A DNA stretch of 51,537 bases from RGIG5579 sp045655865 (lineage in GTDB: Bacteria; Bacillota; Clostridia; Oscillospirales; SIG627), in assembly GCA_045655865.1 (NCBI GenBank), contig JAZOQB010000050.1, positions 1 to 51,537 on the forward strand. Direction: 5' to 3'. Of the stretch, positions 25,353 through 34,266 are shown piece after piece. The position numbers and the translations under genes were made by a program. Under the pieces are notes generated by a model. It saw only the letters and a list, made by a program, of their open reading frames with translations, was not told the DNA's origin and did not search any database. How positions within the stretch are numbered: position 1 is the stretch's first letter; every line of letters begins with the position of its first letter.

Positions 25353-25536
25353 TAGCTGAGAGAAAAAAAGAAAAGTGCCGATAAATAGGGACTTTTTAAG
25401 CTTTAAAAAAAGATTGTCTTAAATTACGAGCGTCGAGTTGCAGAACAAAGAAAAGAAATAGATTCGATCATCTAATTATTTTAAAAGAATCGTTTATTTT
25501 CTCTTAAATAAATTTTATGAAAACTTGGCATTCTTG

Positions 25537-25565
25537 TTGACACAGATTGCAAATTTTGCTATAAT
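25537..25565 (+). promoter_or_regulatory. consensus promoter for gdhA
   Basis: A perfect TTGACA (25537-25542), 17 bp, and a perfect TATAAT (25560-25565) lie 37 bp before the gdhA ATG. This should be a strong promoter. Confidence 0.88.
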
Positions 25566-25601
25566 AGCTTTATTATTTTTAGAGAAGTGAGGAAGGTCAC
25601 T

Positions 25602-26951
25602 ATGAACGAATACATTGAAAGAGTGATTGAGAAAACCAGAAAGGATAACCCCAGCGAGCCTGAGTTTGTCCAAACTGTGGAAGAAGTTCTTCATTCATTG
25701 GAAAAAGTGATTGAAAAGCATCCCGAATATGAAGAATATGCCCTTTTGGAAAGATTGGTAGAACCGGAAAGACAACATACGTTCCGCGTTTCGTGGACGG
25801 ATGATAATGGAAAGATTCACGTGAACCGTGGTTTCCGCATCCAGTTCAATTCTGCCATCGGTCCCTACAAAGGAGGTTTGCGATTCCATCCCTCCGTATA
25901 TAGCGGCGTTGTAAAGTTTTTGGGCTTTGAGCAGATTTTTAAGAATAGCTTGACCACTCTGCCTATGGGCGGAGCCAAGGGTGGTTCTGACTTTGATCCC
26001 AAGGGAAAAAGCAACAATGAGATCATGCGCTTCTGCCAGAACTTTATGACTGAGCTGAACCGTTACATCGGCCCCGATGTTGACGTTCCCGCCGGTGATA
26101 TCGGTGTAGGAGCACGTGAGGTAGGCTTCCTTTACGGCCAGTATAAAAAGATCCGCGGTGCCTTTGAAAACGGCGTTATCACCGGAAAAGGCCTGTCTTA
26201 CGGCGGAAGCTTGATTCGTCCCGAAGCTACCGGTTACGGTGCCATGTATTATGCCCTCGAGGTGCTCAATCACTTCGGCGATCAGATTCAAGGCAAGGTT
26301 ATCTGTTGCTCCGGTTACGGTAACGTAACTTGGGGTGTCTGCAAAAAGGCTGCTGAATTGGGAGCTAAGGTGGTTACCATTTCTGGCCGGACCGGTTACG
26401 TTTACGATCCCGACGGCATAAATACCGCGGAAAAACTAAATAAGCTTTTGGAGATCCGTGCTTCTCGAAACGGTTCGGTGGAGGATTACGCCAAAGCGTT
26501 CCCCAACGCTACTTTCTATCCCGACGAGAAACCCTGGGGTGTCAAGTGTGACATTGCAATGCCCTGTGCTACTCAGAACGAAGTTCTGCAGGAGGATGCG
26601 GAAAAGATCGTTGCCAACGGCACACGGTATTATTTAGAAGTTTCCAACATGCCCACTCCCAACGCAACGCTCAAGTACCTCCAGGAAAATTTGAAGGCAG
26701 TAGGCCCCTCTAAGGCAGTTAACGCCGGTGGCGTAGCGGTTTCCGGATTGGAAATGTGTCAGAACTCCGAGCGTTATAGCTGGACTGCGGAGGAAGTGGA
26801 TCAGAAGCTTCGTCAGATCATGAAGAATATTTACGAAACTTCTGCTTCTGCCGCTCAGGAGTACGGCTTGGGTTACAACTTGGTTGCCGGTGCAAACATT
26901 GCTGGCTTCAAGAAGGTGGCCGATGCCATGATGAACCAGGGTGTCATTTAA
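25602..26951 (+). CDS. gdhA: NADP-type glutamate dehydrogenase
   Basis: GdhA interconverts 2-oxoglutarate plus ammonia and glutamate. The 449 residues match the hexameric short-chain family. Key segments are FRVSWTDDNGKIHVNRGFRIQFN, the GPYKGGLRFHPSV and PMGGAKGGSDFDPKG active-site parts (catalytic Lys residues), DVPAGDIGVGARE, and the Rossmann CCSGYGNVTWGVCKKA. The start at 25602 is chosen because GAGGAAGG lies upstream; a GTG at 25587 lies within that site. The gene is monocistronic with a consensus promoter and a strong terminator, consistent with high expression for ammonia assimilation. Confidence 0.97.
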   Translation: MNEYIERVIEKTRKDNPSEPEFVQTVEEVLHSLEKVIEKHPEYEEYALLERLVEPERQHTFRVSWTDDNGKIHVNRGFRIQFNSAIGPYKGGLRFHPSVYSGVVKFLGFEQIFKNSLTTLPMGGAKGGSDFDPKGKSNNEIMRFCQNFMTELNRYIGPDVDVPAGDIGVGAREVGFLYGQYKKIRGAFENGVITGKGLSYGGSLIRPEATGYGAMYYALEVLNHFGDQIQGKVICCSGYGNVTWGVCKKAAELGAKVVTISGRTGYVYDPDGINTAEKLNKLLEIRASRNGSVEDYAKAFPNATFYPDEKPWGVKCDIAMPCATQNEVLQEDAEKIVANGTRYYLEVSNMPTPNATLKYLQENLKAVGPSKAVNAGGVAVSGLEMCQNSERYSWTAEEVDQKLRQIMKNIYETSASAAQEYGLGYNLVAGANIAGFKKVADAMMNQGVI

Positions 26952-26985
26952 TAAGGCTTGAAGTTAGAACGATTATAGATCCAAT

Positions 26986-27020
26986 AAAAGGACCGCAGCA
27001 TTTGCGCTGCGGTCCTTTTT
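26986..27020. terminator. bidirectional terminator between gdhA and CapA-like gene
   Basis: AAAAGGACCGCAGC-atttgc-GCTGCGGTCCTTTTT, a 10-bp GC-rich stem with A and T tracts, serves both convergent genes. Confidence 0.9.
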
Positions 27021-27048
27021 CAATGGTGTATTTTTCAAGCTACTTTTT

Positions 27049-28602
27049 TTATTTGGTAATGCGAATTAGGTTTAAATGCTCAGCGGTAAAATTGGCCGTT
27101 TTTCCCAGCCCATAGCGGAGAGTCCGAGAGACGCTGACTAGGTTTAAACGAAAGTTCTCTACGCTGGCATCATCAAGCAGTAATTGGGGAACGGAAGACG
27201 TGCCGCCGGAGGAAGTGAGAGGGAAGAGCTGGATCTGGCCGGGAAGGGCATTGCCGTTGGCATCCAGAGTGAAACTTTGTTGGAAGAGGAAGGAAGGTGA
27301 GTTGCTGCCCCCTCGATTGGAAAGATTTCCCGGGGAATAGATGATGCTGATTCCTTTATACTGTTCGATCGCCTCGATTGCCTCTGGATGGGTACCGATC
27401 ACAAGGTTTGCGCCGTTGTCCACTGCAGCACGGGCGGTGCGAACCTGACTCATGCAGGGATCCCAAGGATTCTTTTCTGTATTTACCCAATTAAAATGAA
27501 CCACTACGAATTTGGCGCCGGCCTGTCTTGCAGCAGCAATGTCCTTTTTGGGTGCGTCGGCATAGGTGAGATTGACATTGCGCCCGATTTCGTCTATAAT
27601 GTTGTAACTTAGATGGGCAACGGTTCCAAGGGAAGTTTGATAGTAACTGATGGATCCTTCCTCGGAATAAGAGATGCCTGCTTCCTTGAGGGCATCTAGC
27701 GTATCCGCCTTTCCCTGATTTCCGTAGCTGAGGATCTTATCGTTAGAAAGAGAAACAACATCCAGTCCGCCTTCTTTCAATAGTTTGGCATAGCTTGGCA
27801 ACCCCTTGATGGCCTCAGTGGCGCCGGAAATCTCAGTGGAATCGGTTAGTGGGGATTCTAAATTGGAAAAGCTGGCTGAATCTGTCCGTAGAACACTGGA
27901 CAGTTTGTAAAGTGGGAAGGGATATTTACAAGCGGAGAGTTGTGAACGGAAACTGTCTTCTTGCTCCGCACCCAGGATCGTATCACCGATCATCAGGTTT
28001 CCGCCAAAGGTGAGAAGAATGGCACCGGTATTTTTCTGATATTGCTGACGGTAAATGGCCAGCATAGCTAACGCAATGCTTCCGTTGGCGTCAGTATCAA
28101 ACTTGGGATAGTACATGGGCGCGGAGGGATCATCCTCGCTAATTTCCCGCGCAGCATCAGCCGGATAGGCATTTTCCAGCTCGGTGAGCATTTTACTTAC
28201 ACGAGTGCTGAAAGCGGAGCTATTTAAAAAGGGAGATTCATTTATTTCCCGGAAAACGTCAGCGATTTTAGAAAAGTAGCTGGCACCGTAATAGTCCTGA
28301 AGCTCATCTTTTAGGTAGGCCGAGGATTTTGTCAGACGAAGCACAATATCGTCAAGCGCGGTCTCGTAGTTTTTTTCACTGCCGTAGGCCAATCTGGCAA
28401 TCAGATCCTCTGCGTCATGCGCGGTTTCAATGACATAGGCACGGGAAATACTGACCGGTGCCGGAACCTCTTCCGCATAGGTCTCTGTTTCTTCCGTCTC
28501 ATGAGTGGATCCGATTTTTTCTGTTGGGAAACTGCGAATTAGGAAAAAGGTGGCGCCCAAGACAAGTACACACAGCAAAATGCTAATGAGTTTGGATTTC
28601 AT
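27049..28602 (-). CDS. divergent CapA-family (PGA_cap) membrane-anchored protein
   Basis: This 517-residue protein has an N-terminal signal anchor (LISILLCVLVLGATFFLI), an acidic linker, an extra domain of about 150 residues and a C-terminal CapA-type metallophosphatase-fold domain. Fold markers remain: ILLTFGGNLMIGD, NLESPLTD, GGLDVVSLSND, GTHPEAIEAIEQYKG and IIYSPGNL. However, the usual GD, NNH, HWG and HPH metal motifs read GN, SNDK, FNW and HPE. It may be a non-catalytic surface protein. The ATG at 28602 has AAGGAGAT 6 bases upstream, which excludes the longer frame to 28698. Confidence 0.85.
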   Translation of the reverse strand: MKSKLISILLCVLVLGATFFLIRSFPTEKIGSTHETEETETYAEEVPAPVSISRAYVIETAHDAEDLIARLAYGSEKNYETALDDIVLRLTKSSAYLKDELQDYYGASYFSKIADVFREINESPFLNSSAFSTRVSKMLTELENAYPADAAREISEDDPSAPMYYPKFDTDANGSIALAMLAIYRQQYQKNTGAILLTFGGNLMIGDTILGAEQEDSFRSQLSACKYPFPLYKLSSVLRTDSASFSNLESPLTDSTEISGATEAIKGLPSYAKLLKEGGLDVVSLSNDKILSYGNQGKADTLDALKEAGISYSEEGSISYYQTSLGTVAHLSYNIIDEIGRNVNLTYADAPKKDIAAARQAGAKFVVVHFNWVNTEKNPWDPCMSQVRTARAAVDNGANLVIGTHPEAIEAIEQYKGISIIYSPGNLSNRGGSNSPSFLFQQSFTLDANGNALPGQIQLFPLTSSGGTSSVPQLLLDDASVENFRLNLVSVSRTLRYGLGKTANFTAEHLNLIRITK

Positions 28603-28669
28603 TTTGATCTCCTTCTGTATATGAGATTCGTAATGCTTTGAAAACCAATGAAGCGAAGTTAATATGCTT

Positions 28670-28698
28670 ATTATACAACACACTCTATTATTTTTCAA
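28670..28698 (-). promoter_or_regulatory. promoter for CapA-like gene
   Basis: On the minus strand TTGAAA (28693-28698), 17 bp, TATAAT (28670-28675), about 65 bp before the ATG at 28602. Confidence 0.78.
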
Positions 28699-28731
28699 CA
28701 GTTTTTATTTGAAAGAAACAAGGAAGACAAA

Positions 28732-29481
28732 ATGCCGGAAAAAAAGAACAAAAGACAAGAAAATTTGCACGCCGGTCATCGCTTCAAATTGAAGAAGCGC
28801 TTTCTCGCTGCGGGCCTGGAACATTTTGAAGACCACAATGTTTTGGAATTGTTACTGTTTTATGCCATTCCCCGTAGGGACACCAATGAGATTGCACACC
28901 GGCTGATCGCCCGCTTTGGCTCTTTTTCTAAAGTTTTGGATGCAAGTGTGGAAGAGCTTTGCTCGGTACCGGGAGTAGGGGAGCATGCGGCCGGTTTGAT
29001 TAAAACCTATCCTGCGGTAGCAAAGCGTTATTATCAGGATCGTTTTCGCCCGGGAAAGTGCCTTATGCCCTACAAAGAAATGGGCGAAAATTTGGTCCTT
29101 CATTTTTCCGGCTTGGATCATGAGCAGGTTTTGGCCCTGTTTTATGACAATGCTTTGACTTTCTGCGGTCAGCAGGTGATCCACGATGGTGATATCAATT
29201 CCGTCGCCTTGTCCTTTCGAACGGTTTGTAACGCCGCTCTGACCCATCAAGCTGCATACGTGATCTTGGCACACAATCATCCTCACGGGGTTCCCATCGC
29301 TTCCTCAGAGGATTTGAGTACGACAAGTCAACTGAAAAACTTTTTGCTTCAGATGAATGTAGTTCTCATTGATCACTTCATTGTAGCAGAAGGAAATTAT
29401 TCCAGCTTGCAAGAGGAGAATTACCTTGATTTGAGAAGAGAATTTGTCGAAAAGCTGGATCGGATTGGAACTGAACAATAA
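28732..29481 (+). CDS. radC: RadC family JAMM-domain protein
   Basis: This 249-residue protein has an N-terminal helix-hairpin-helix region (ELLLFYAIPRRDTNEIAHRLI and SVPGVGEHAAGLI) and a C-terminal JAB1/MPN-like domain with the metal motif HNHPHGVPIASSEDL. RadC proteins were named for DNA repair but the role is unproven. The start has AAGGAAGAC upstream. It diverges from the CapA-like gene and is followed by a strong terminator. No separate plus-strand promoter was clear. Confidence 0.92.
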   Translation: MPEKKNKRQENLHAGHRFKLKKRFLAAGLEHFEDHNVLELLLFYAIPRRDTNEIAHRLIARFGSFSKVLDASVEELCSVPGVGEHAAGLIKTYPAVAKRYYQDRFRPGKCLMPYKEMGENLVLHFSGLDHEQVLALFYDNALTFCGQQVIHDGDINSVALSFRTVCNAALTHQAAYVILAHNHPHGVPIASSEDLSTTSQLKNFLLQMNVVLIDHFIVAEGNYSSLQEENYLDLRREFVEKLDRIGTEQ

Positions 29482-29524
29482 AAGAAAAAAACTTTCACAT
29501 GCTATCATATAGATAAATAACAAA

Positions 29525-29558
29525 CGGACGGGTCGAAAAATGGCCTGTCCGCATTTTT
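29525..29558 (+). terminator. terminator after radC
   Basis: CGGACGGGTC pairs with GGCCTGTCCG (two G-U pairs) around a 7-nt loop, followed by CATTTTTC. Confidence 0.8.
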
Positions 29559-29583
29559 CACTGAATTGAAATAGCGAAAAAGT

Positions 29584-29610
29584 CCATGTTTTTGTGAGAA
29601 AAAAACATGG
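29584..29610. repeat. perfect inverted repeat upstream of GH31 gene
   Basis: CCATGTTTTT (29584-29593) and AAAAACATGG (29601-29610) form a perfect 10-bp inverted repeat with a 7-nt centre, about 65 bp before the GH31 ATG. There is no T tract after it, so an operator is more likely than a terminator. No convincing promoter was found in this gap. Confidence 0.5.
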
Positions 29611-29676
29611 CTTTCCGGCAAACTCCTTGGTAATATGCATCTATAGGATTTCATTGTTTGGAAAGGAATCACTAAA

Positions 29677-31917
29677 ATGAAAAAGTATCAATTCTATTTG
29701 CCCAATCACAACGCTTTTGAGATCACGCCGGTGATGGAAAATGCGGTGAGAATCCGTTATAATGCAACGGGGATCTTCAAGGAAAGCTTGATGGAACGTT
29801 ATGAACTCATCAAAACTTCTTTTGATCCGATTGAGTCCCGGTATCATACGGACGGTCATGAGCACATCTTCCAAGCCGGAGAGCTGACGGTGAAGATCCA
29901 AGAGAGCGGGGAATTTACAGTTCTTGCCAATGGAAAGATGCTTTTTGAAAAAGCGGTCCCCATTTTGCCCCAGGATGACAACGGAACCGGTGCCGTGATT
30001 ACGATTCGGGATAATGAACGTTTTTATGGGGGAGGATATCGACCCAATCTTGATATTGAACTTCGTGGACAGGTAATTAAAAACTGGTGTTCTCCCGTTA
30101 TCAACAATGGCCCTTCTACTTGGGTGATGAGTAGTGAAAATTGGGGAATCTTCTGGAATCATACCGGGGAGACATATTTTGATTTTGGACAGAAAAAGAC
30201 GGACGAGCTGGTTTTGTGGAGTGAAAAAGGGGAATTGGATGTCTATATTTTCTCCGGGACATTCAAAAAAATGATCCAAAGCTTCACAGATCTGACCGGT
30301 AAGCCCTGCATCATGCCCCTGTTCGGGTATGGGATCACCACGGTTGCCAGCGAAGCGGAAACGGAAATTACGCTGATCGATAAGGCTGAGAGATTGCGCA
30401 AGGAAAAAATTCCCTGCGACGTGTTCAGTCTAGCTTGCGAATGGATGACCAAGTACTACGACTATTCCGTCAATCAGGAATTTGATCAGGAGCGGTACTT
30501 TATTGCACCCTGGATGAAAGAAGAGCACACCTTCCTTTATGCTTTGAAGCGCTTTGGAATCAAGACCACTCTCTGGACTCCTTGTGATTATGATTTAACC
30601 TTTGAGCAGGAACGGCGCTATTTTGCAAAGCACCCGGAGGCGAAAAAAGAGCAGCTTTATACCAGATCGATCCGAAGACAAGATAATTCGGAAATGTCCA
30701 TTGATGCCAACAGCCGTCAATTTCGGGACGAACGTTTGTTTGGGGTTCGGCGTCACGATAAAAATACGGTTCCGGAAGAGGCCTGGGCAGAACATTTCAA
30801 AAAGTATTTTGATCTTGGCGTTGTGGGTATTGCCGAGGATGCAAGTGCTGTGGCGTTGGCAAAAGTAGACCATTGCTATGCCAACGGGTACACCTACAAG
30901 GAAATGCATAATCTCAATCAGTCGTTGAACGCCTATCAGTACTATCACATCTACCGGGAACACACCGGAAAACGAATCTTTGTAAGAACACCTTCAACGT
31001 TCATCGGACACCAGAAATATTGCGGTACCTGGTGCGGTGACACCACCTCCGACACCTCTTTGGTGGGTCTGGTTCAGTATAGCTTCCAGGGCCAGAGTAA
31101 CGTAACGGCAGATCTTATCAGTTATTCCAAAGAGCAGATTCACTCTGGAATGTTGATGCCTTGGGTCCTGAATTTCTGCTGGGCTCATATGTCCTGGCCG
31201 TGGATGCTTTCGGAAGAGCTGGAAAAATGCTACAAATTTTATGCCAGATTGCGTTATGCCTTAATGCCGTACGTCTATACTGCAGCCCACCGCGCCCATG
31301 TCACCGGGATCCCCATTTGTACTGCCATGGTCATTCACTATCCCGATGATGAGAATTTCTTTAACGATTACAATCAGTACATGTTCGGCGAAAGTTTTCT
31401 CGTGGGGGCACTTTGCAATTCTGTCTACTTGCCGGAGGGAAAGTGGATCGATTATTGGACCGGTAAGGAATACGAAGGAAGATCCAGAATTACAGAACCC
31501 TATCCGGAAGACAGGGGAGGATATCTGTTTGTGAAAAAGGGCGCCATCATTCCTTATTGGGAAGATGTAGACCATGTAGGACAAAAGCCAATTGATGCCA
31601 TGACAATTGAGATCTATCCTGACCGGGAAGGATCCTACGCCTTGTATGAAGACGACGGCGAAAGTTTTGAGTATGAAAACGGAGCTTTTTCCATTACCAA
31701 TATTCACTACAGCTTGTCCGATGACCGCCTAAAGGTCTGGATCGATCTGCCCTGCGGTAGCTATGAAGGTATGCCGAAGAATAGGACTTACCATGTCCGT
31801 GTGCATATGGCTGCGCCTTCGCGATTGCCTGAGGGAGCTCGTTTTGACAGCCAAAAGGGCGATCTGTGCTTCTCTTTGAAGGTGGGTGAAGCGTTTGAGG
31901 TCAACACGAGGGGTTAA
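29677..31917 (+). CDS. glycoside hydrolase family 31 enzyme
   Basis: This 746-residue protein has the GH31 order: an N-terminal beta-sandwich (ERFYGGGYRPN), a TIM barrel (IMPLFGYGITT, ACEWMTKYYDYSV) and C-terminal beta domains. The likely nucleophile is Asp388 in GIAEDASA and the acid/base Asp455 in WCGDTTSD, followed by SPW-type WAHMSWPWMLSEE. GH31 enzymes act on alpha-glucosides, alpha-xylosides or sulfoquinovosides; the divergent nucleophile region prevents a choice. There is no signal peptide, so it acts in the cytoplasm on imported oligosaccharides. The DMT transporter gene starts 4 bp after its stop. AAAGGAA precedes the ATG. Confidence 0.9.
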   Translation: MKKYQFYLPNHNAFEITPVMENAVRIRYNATGIFKESLMERYELIKTSFDPIESRYHTDGHEHIFQAGELTVKIQESGEFTVLANGKMLFEKAVPILPQDDNGTGAVITIRDNERFYGGGYRPNLDIELRGQVIKNWCSPVINNGPSTWVMSSENWGIFWNHTGETYFDFGQKKTDELVLWSEKGELDVYIFSGTFKKMIQSFTDLTGKPCIMPLFGYGITTVASEAETEITLIDKAERLRKEKIPCDVFSLACEWMTKYYDYSVNQEFDQERYFIAPWMKEEHTFLYALKRFGIKTTLWTPCDYDLTFEQERRYFAKHPEAKKEQLYTRSIRRQDNSEMSIDANSRQFRDERLFGVRRHDKNTVPEEAWAEHFKKYFDLGVVGIAEDASAVALAKVDHCYANGYTYKEMHNLNQSLNAYQYYHIYREHTGKRIFVRTPSTFIGHQKYCGTWCGDTTSDTSLVGLVQYSFQGQSNVTADLISYSKEQIHSGMLMPWVLNFCWAHMSWPWMLSEELEKCYKFYARLRYALMPYVYTAAHRAHVTGIPICTAMVIHYPDDENFFNDYNQYMFGESFLVGALCNSVYLPEGKWIDYWTGKEYEGRSRITEPYPEDRGGYLFVKKGAIIPYWEDVDHVGQKPIDAMTIEIYPDREGSYALYEDDGESFEYENGAFSITNIHYSLSDDRLKVWIDLPCGSYEGMPKNRTYHVRVHMAAPSRLPEGARFDSQKGDLCFSLKVGEAFEVNTRG

Positions 31918-31920
31918 ACG

Positions 31921-32790
31921 ATGAAATTTCTCTTGATCTTTCTGATGTGCGCCCTGGCCAACGGGAAAATCCTTCTTCAGTCCCGCCACGCCAAGGGGGA
32001 CGGTAATGTGTTCACCGGGATTTTTTTCAACGGCTTGATGTTTTTTTCAGCCGCTCTTGTTTTTCTGCCGGTATTGATTCAACAAGGTGCCCGGCGAGAA
32101 ACGGTGGTACACGCGGTGATCATGGGTGTTCTCAGTGTCTGCTTTCAGCTTTTTTATATCCTTGCTTTTTCCAGCGGTAAAACAGCCCAGACCTCGATCA
32201 TCATCAGCTTTTCCATGCTGATTCCCATGTTTGTGTGCTTGACGGTGCTTCGTGAAAGTTTTCACACATTCAACTGGATCGGCGCTGCCCTTGCTCTATT
32301 TTCCTTTTGTCTTACCGCAAGCAAAGAGGAGAGAAAAGGCAATAAAAACAACAATTGGTTTCGTTGGATCGTTTTGACCGGAGCCGCTTTTCTTTGCAGC
32401 GGATTGATTTCTGTAAACCAAAAATTCTATTCCGTTTGGACTCCCAAACTGGAAGCGATGAGCTTTGTTTCCATTGCTTATCTTACCGCTACCTTCCTAT
32501 CTTTGATTCTTTTTTTGATCGGAAACTTCAGAAAAGGCGGAAAGATCCCCATGGATTTAAAATCCGCAGTTTCCGGTGTTCTAGCCGGTTTTGTTTTGGG
32601 AATTTTTCAGTGGGTGAGTACTTATGCCGCCTCTGTCATCAGCGGAAGTGTTCTGTATCCGGTGTACAATTGCGGCTCGTCCGTCTTATTGAGCGTGATC
32701 AGCGTTCTGTTTTTAAAAGAGACTCTCACAAAAAAGCAGTATGCCGGTCTGGGGGTGGGCATCGTCGCAATGGCGCTTTTAAATATTTAG
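31921..32790 (+). CDS. DMT superfamily (EamA-like) transporter
   Basis: This 289-residue protein has about ten membrane helices in two EamA-like halves. The first ends with SMLIPMFVCLTVLRESFHTFNWIGAALA-type sequence (a conserved second-half-of-repeat pattern) and the second with SVLLSVISVLFLKETLTKKQ, the classic EamA end motif. Members export or import small metabolites. It begins 4 bp after the GH31 stop with GAGGGG upstream, so it is co-transcribed and may move a related sugar or product. Substrate unknown. Confidence 0.85.
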   Translation: MKFLLIFLMCALANGKILLQSRHAKGDGNVFTGIFFNGLMFFSAALVFLPVLIQQGARRETVVHAVIMGVLSVCFQLFYILAFSSGKTAQTSIIISFSMLIPMFVCLTVLRESFHTFNWIGAALALFSFCLTASKEERKGNKNNNWFRWIVLTGAAFLCSGLISVNQKFYSVWTPKLEAMSFVSIAYLTATFLSLILFLIGNFRKGGKIPMDLKSAVSGVLAGFVLGIFQWVSTYAASVISGSVLYPVYNCGSSVLLSVISVLFLKETLTKKQYAGLGVGIVAMALLNI

Positions 32791-32824
32791 TTGAATCGTT
32801 GTAATTACCTCTTTTTTGTTTCAC

Positions 32825-32858
32825 ATCCGGCGCGAAAGGAAAATCGCGCCGGATTTTA
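32825..32858 (+). terminator. terminator after DMT transporter
   Basis: ATCCGGCGCGA pairs perfectly with TCGCGCCGGAT (11 bp) around an 8-nt loop, followed by TTTTA. Confidence 0.88.
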
Positions 32859-32890
32859 TAAAAAATTCAAAAAGGCGGCCTTGAAAACTG

Positions 32891-32919
32891 TTGACAAAGG
32901 TCGATTTTAGATGTATAAT
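32891..32919 (+). promoter_or_regulatory. consensus promoter of the pyr operon
   Basis: A perfect TTGACA (32891-32896), 17 bp, and a perfect TATAAT (32914-32919) precede pyrC. Transcription should start near 32926, giving an approximately 80-nt leader. Confidence 0.87.
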
Positions 32920-32934
32920 TCCTTAAATAAAAAG

Positions 32935-32961
32935 AATTGCCCCTTTCAGAGGCGATTTTTT
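32935..32961 (+). promoter_or_regulatory. attenuator-like hairpin in the pyr leader
   Basis: AATTGCCCCT pairs with AGAGGCGATT (one C-A mismatch, one G-U) around TTC, followed by a run of T to 32961. This intrinsic-terminator-like hairpin lies between the promoter and pyrC. The segment CCTTTCA (32942-32948), which forms part of the stem and loop, is also complementary over 7 bp to TGAAAGG (32991-32997) in the pyrC ribosome binding site. The two pairings exclude each other. No PyrR-type binding loop was recognised. Confidence 0.6.
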
Positions 32962-33005
32962 ACAATTTGGTTTGTATTATTGACGTTTTTTGAAAGGAGA
33001 GGACT

Positions 33006-34223
33006 ATGAAGGGAAAAGACGCTACCGCAAATTTCCATCTGGTCGGCGTCCCGTCCACCGCTCTCCAGTCTCTCTCTCTCCCTGTACAGACAATCGAAAA
33101 ACTTTCTTCCGGTAGCTCTGCCCCTGTTGTTTTTCCTGGCTTTTGCGATGTGCATGTGCATTTTCGCGAGCCGGGTTTTTCTTATAAAGAGACTATTTTC
33201 TCCGGTTGCCGCGCGGCAGCTCGCGGTGGCTACACAGCAGTGTGTACCATGCCCAATCTTGATCCTGTTCCGGATTCAGTCCTTCATTTGAAGGAACAGA
33301 CGGACCTTATCAAACAAGACGGCACCATTCGCATCCTTCCATACGGCGCCATCACCGTGGGGGAAAAGGGAGAAGAACTTTCCGATCTGGAAGGCATGGC
33401 CAAGGATGTCGTTGCCTTTTCCGATGACGGCAGAGGCGTGCAGTCGGAGGATTTGATGCGCCGGGCGATGATTCGGGCAAAAAAACTCGGTAAAATGATC
33501 GTGGCCCACTGCGAGGTGAATTCTTTGCTTTGCGGCGGGTATATCCACGATGGGGCATACGCTCGTACTCATGGCCACAGAGGGATCTCCAGCGCCAGCG
33601 AATACGAGCAAATTCGAAGGGATCTGAAACTGGTATCTGAGATCGGTTGCCCGTATCATGTTTGCCACATTTCTACCAAAGAGAGCGTGCACTTGATTCG
33701 AGAGGCAAAAAAGGCCGGTCTGGATGTAAGCTGCGAAACCGCACCTCACTACCTTGTTCTTGATGAAAACAACTTGAGGGAAGAGGGAAGATTCAAAATG
33801 AATCCGCCTCTGCGTTCCCCTGAGGATCGCCACGCCCTCGTTGAAGGAATTTTAGACGGCACTATCGACATGATCGCAACGGACCACGCTCCCCATTCCG
33901 CTGAGGAAAAATCAAAGGGGCTGGAAAAGAGCGCCTTCGGTGTTGTTGGCCTTGAGACCGCCTTTCCGGTCTTGTACACGCATCTGGTAAAGCCGGGGAT
34001 CATAACCTTGGAATTGCTTGTTCGCCTGTTATCGGAAAATCCTCGAAGACGTTTTCAGATCCCCTGGGAGGGAGAGCTTACGTTTTGGGATTTAAATGAG
34101 CAGTTCACGGTACGGCCGGAAGAATTTCTTTCCGCCGGAAAGGCCACGCCTTTTGAAGGACAGGCACTTTACGGTGTCTGCCTTGCTACGGTTTTCAAGG
34201 AGAAAACGGTATACGAAAAATAA
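33006..34223 (+). CDS. pyrC: dihydroorotase
   Basis: PyrC closes carbamoyl aspartate to dihydroorotate, the third step of UMP synthesis. The 405-residue class I enzyme has the metal motif DVHVHFREPG, then GGYTAVCTMPN, KMIVAHCE, CHISTKES, ETAPHYLVL, MNPPLRS and IATDHAPHS. The N-terminus is a little shorter than usual (about 425). AAGGAGAGG lies 4 to 10 bases before the ATG. It is the first gene of the pyr operon and is followed 43 bp later by carB, with no carA between. Confidence 0.96.
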   Translation: MKGKDATANFHLVGVPSTALQSLSLPVQTIEKLSSGSSAPVVFPGFCDVHVHFREPGFSYKETIFSGCRAAARGGYTAVCTMPNLDPVPDSVLHLKEQTDLIKQDGTIRILPYGAITVGEKGEELSDLEGMAKDVVAFSDDGRGVQSEDLMRRAMIRAKKLGKMIVAHCEVNSLLCGGYIHDGAYARTHGHRGISSASEYEQIRRDLKLVSEIGCPYHVCHISTKESVHLIREAKKAGLDVSCETAPHYLVLDENNLREEGRFKMNPPLRSPEDRHALVEGILDGTIDMIATDHAPHSAEEKSKGLEKSAFGVVGLETAFPVLYTHLVKPGIITLELLVRLLSENPRRRFQIPWEGELTFWDLNEQFTVRPEEFLSAGKATPFEGQALYGVCLATVFKEKTVYEK

Positions 34224-34266
34224 CGGACTTACCCTTGTAAGAAGATATATGCAGGAGGAATGTTTC

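Larger units (their letters stand above)
25285..25601. other. AT-rich divergent intergenic region
   Basis: This AT-rich spacer of about 317 bp separates the ABC-F gene (minus) from gdhA (plus). It contains the two divergent promoters listed separately. The middle part, about 25360-25530, holds no open frame, tRNA or riboswitch that I can recognise. Confidence 0.6.

Noticed and set aside
29641..30279. Long minus-strand open frame (212 codons)
   Set aside because: It is antisense to the start of the GH31 gene and has no recognisable motif or ribosome site.
32920..33005. PyrR-dependent attenuator
   Set aside because: A terminator-like hairpin exists, but the conserved PyrR-binding loop and long antiterminator were not found.
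34096..34266. Open frame extending carB 57 residues upstream
   Set aside because: It overlaps pyrC in another frame, is not like any carB N-terminus, and the ATG at 34267 has AGGAGG.
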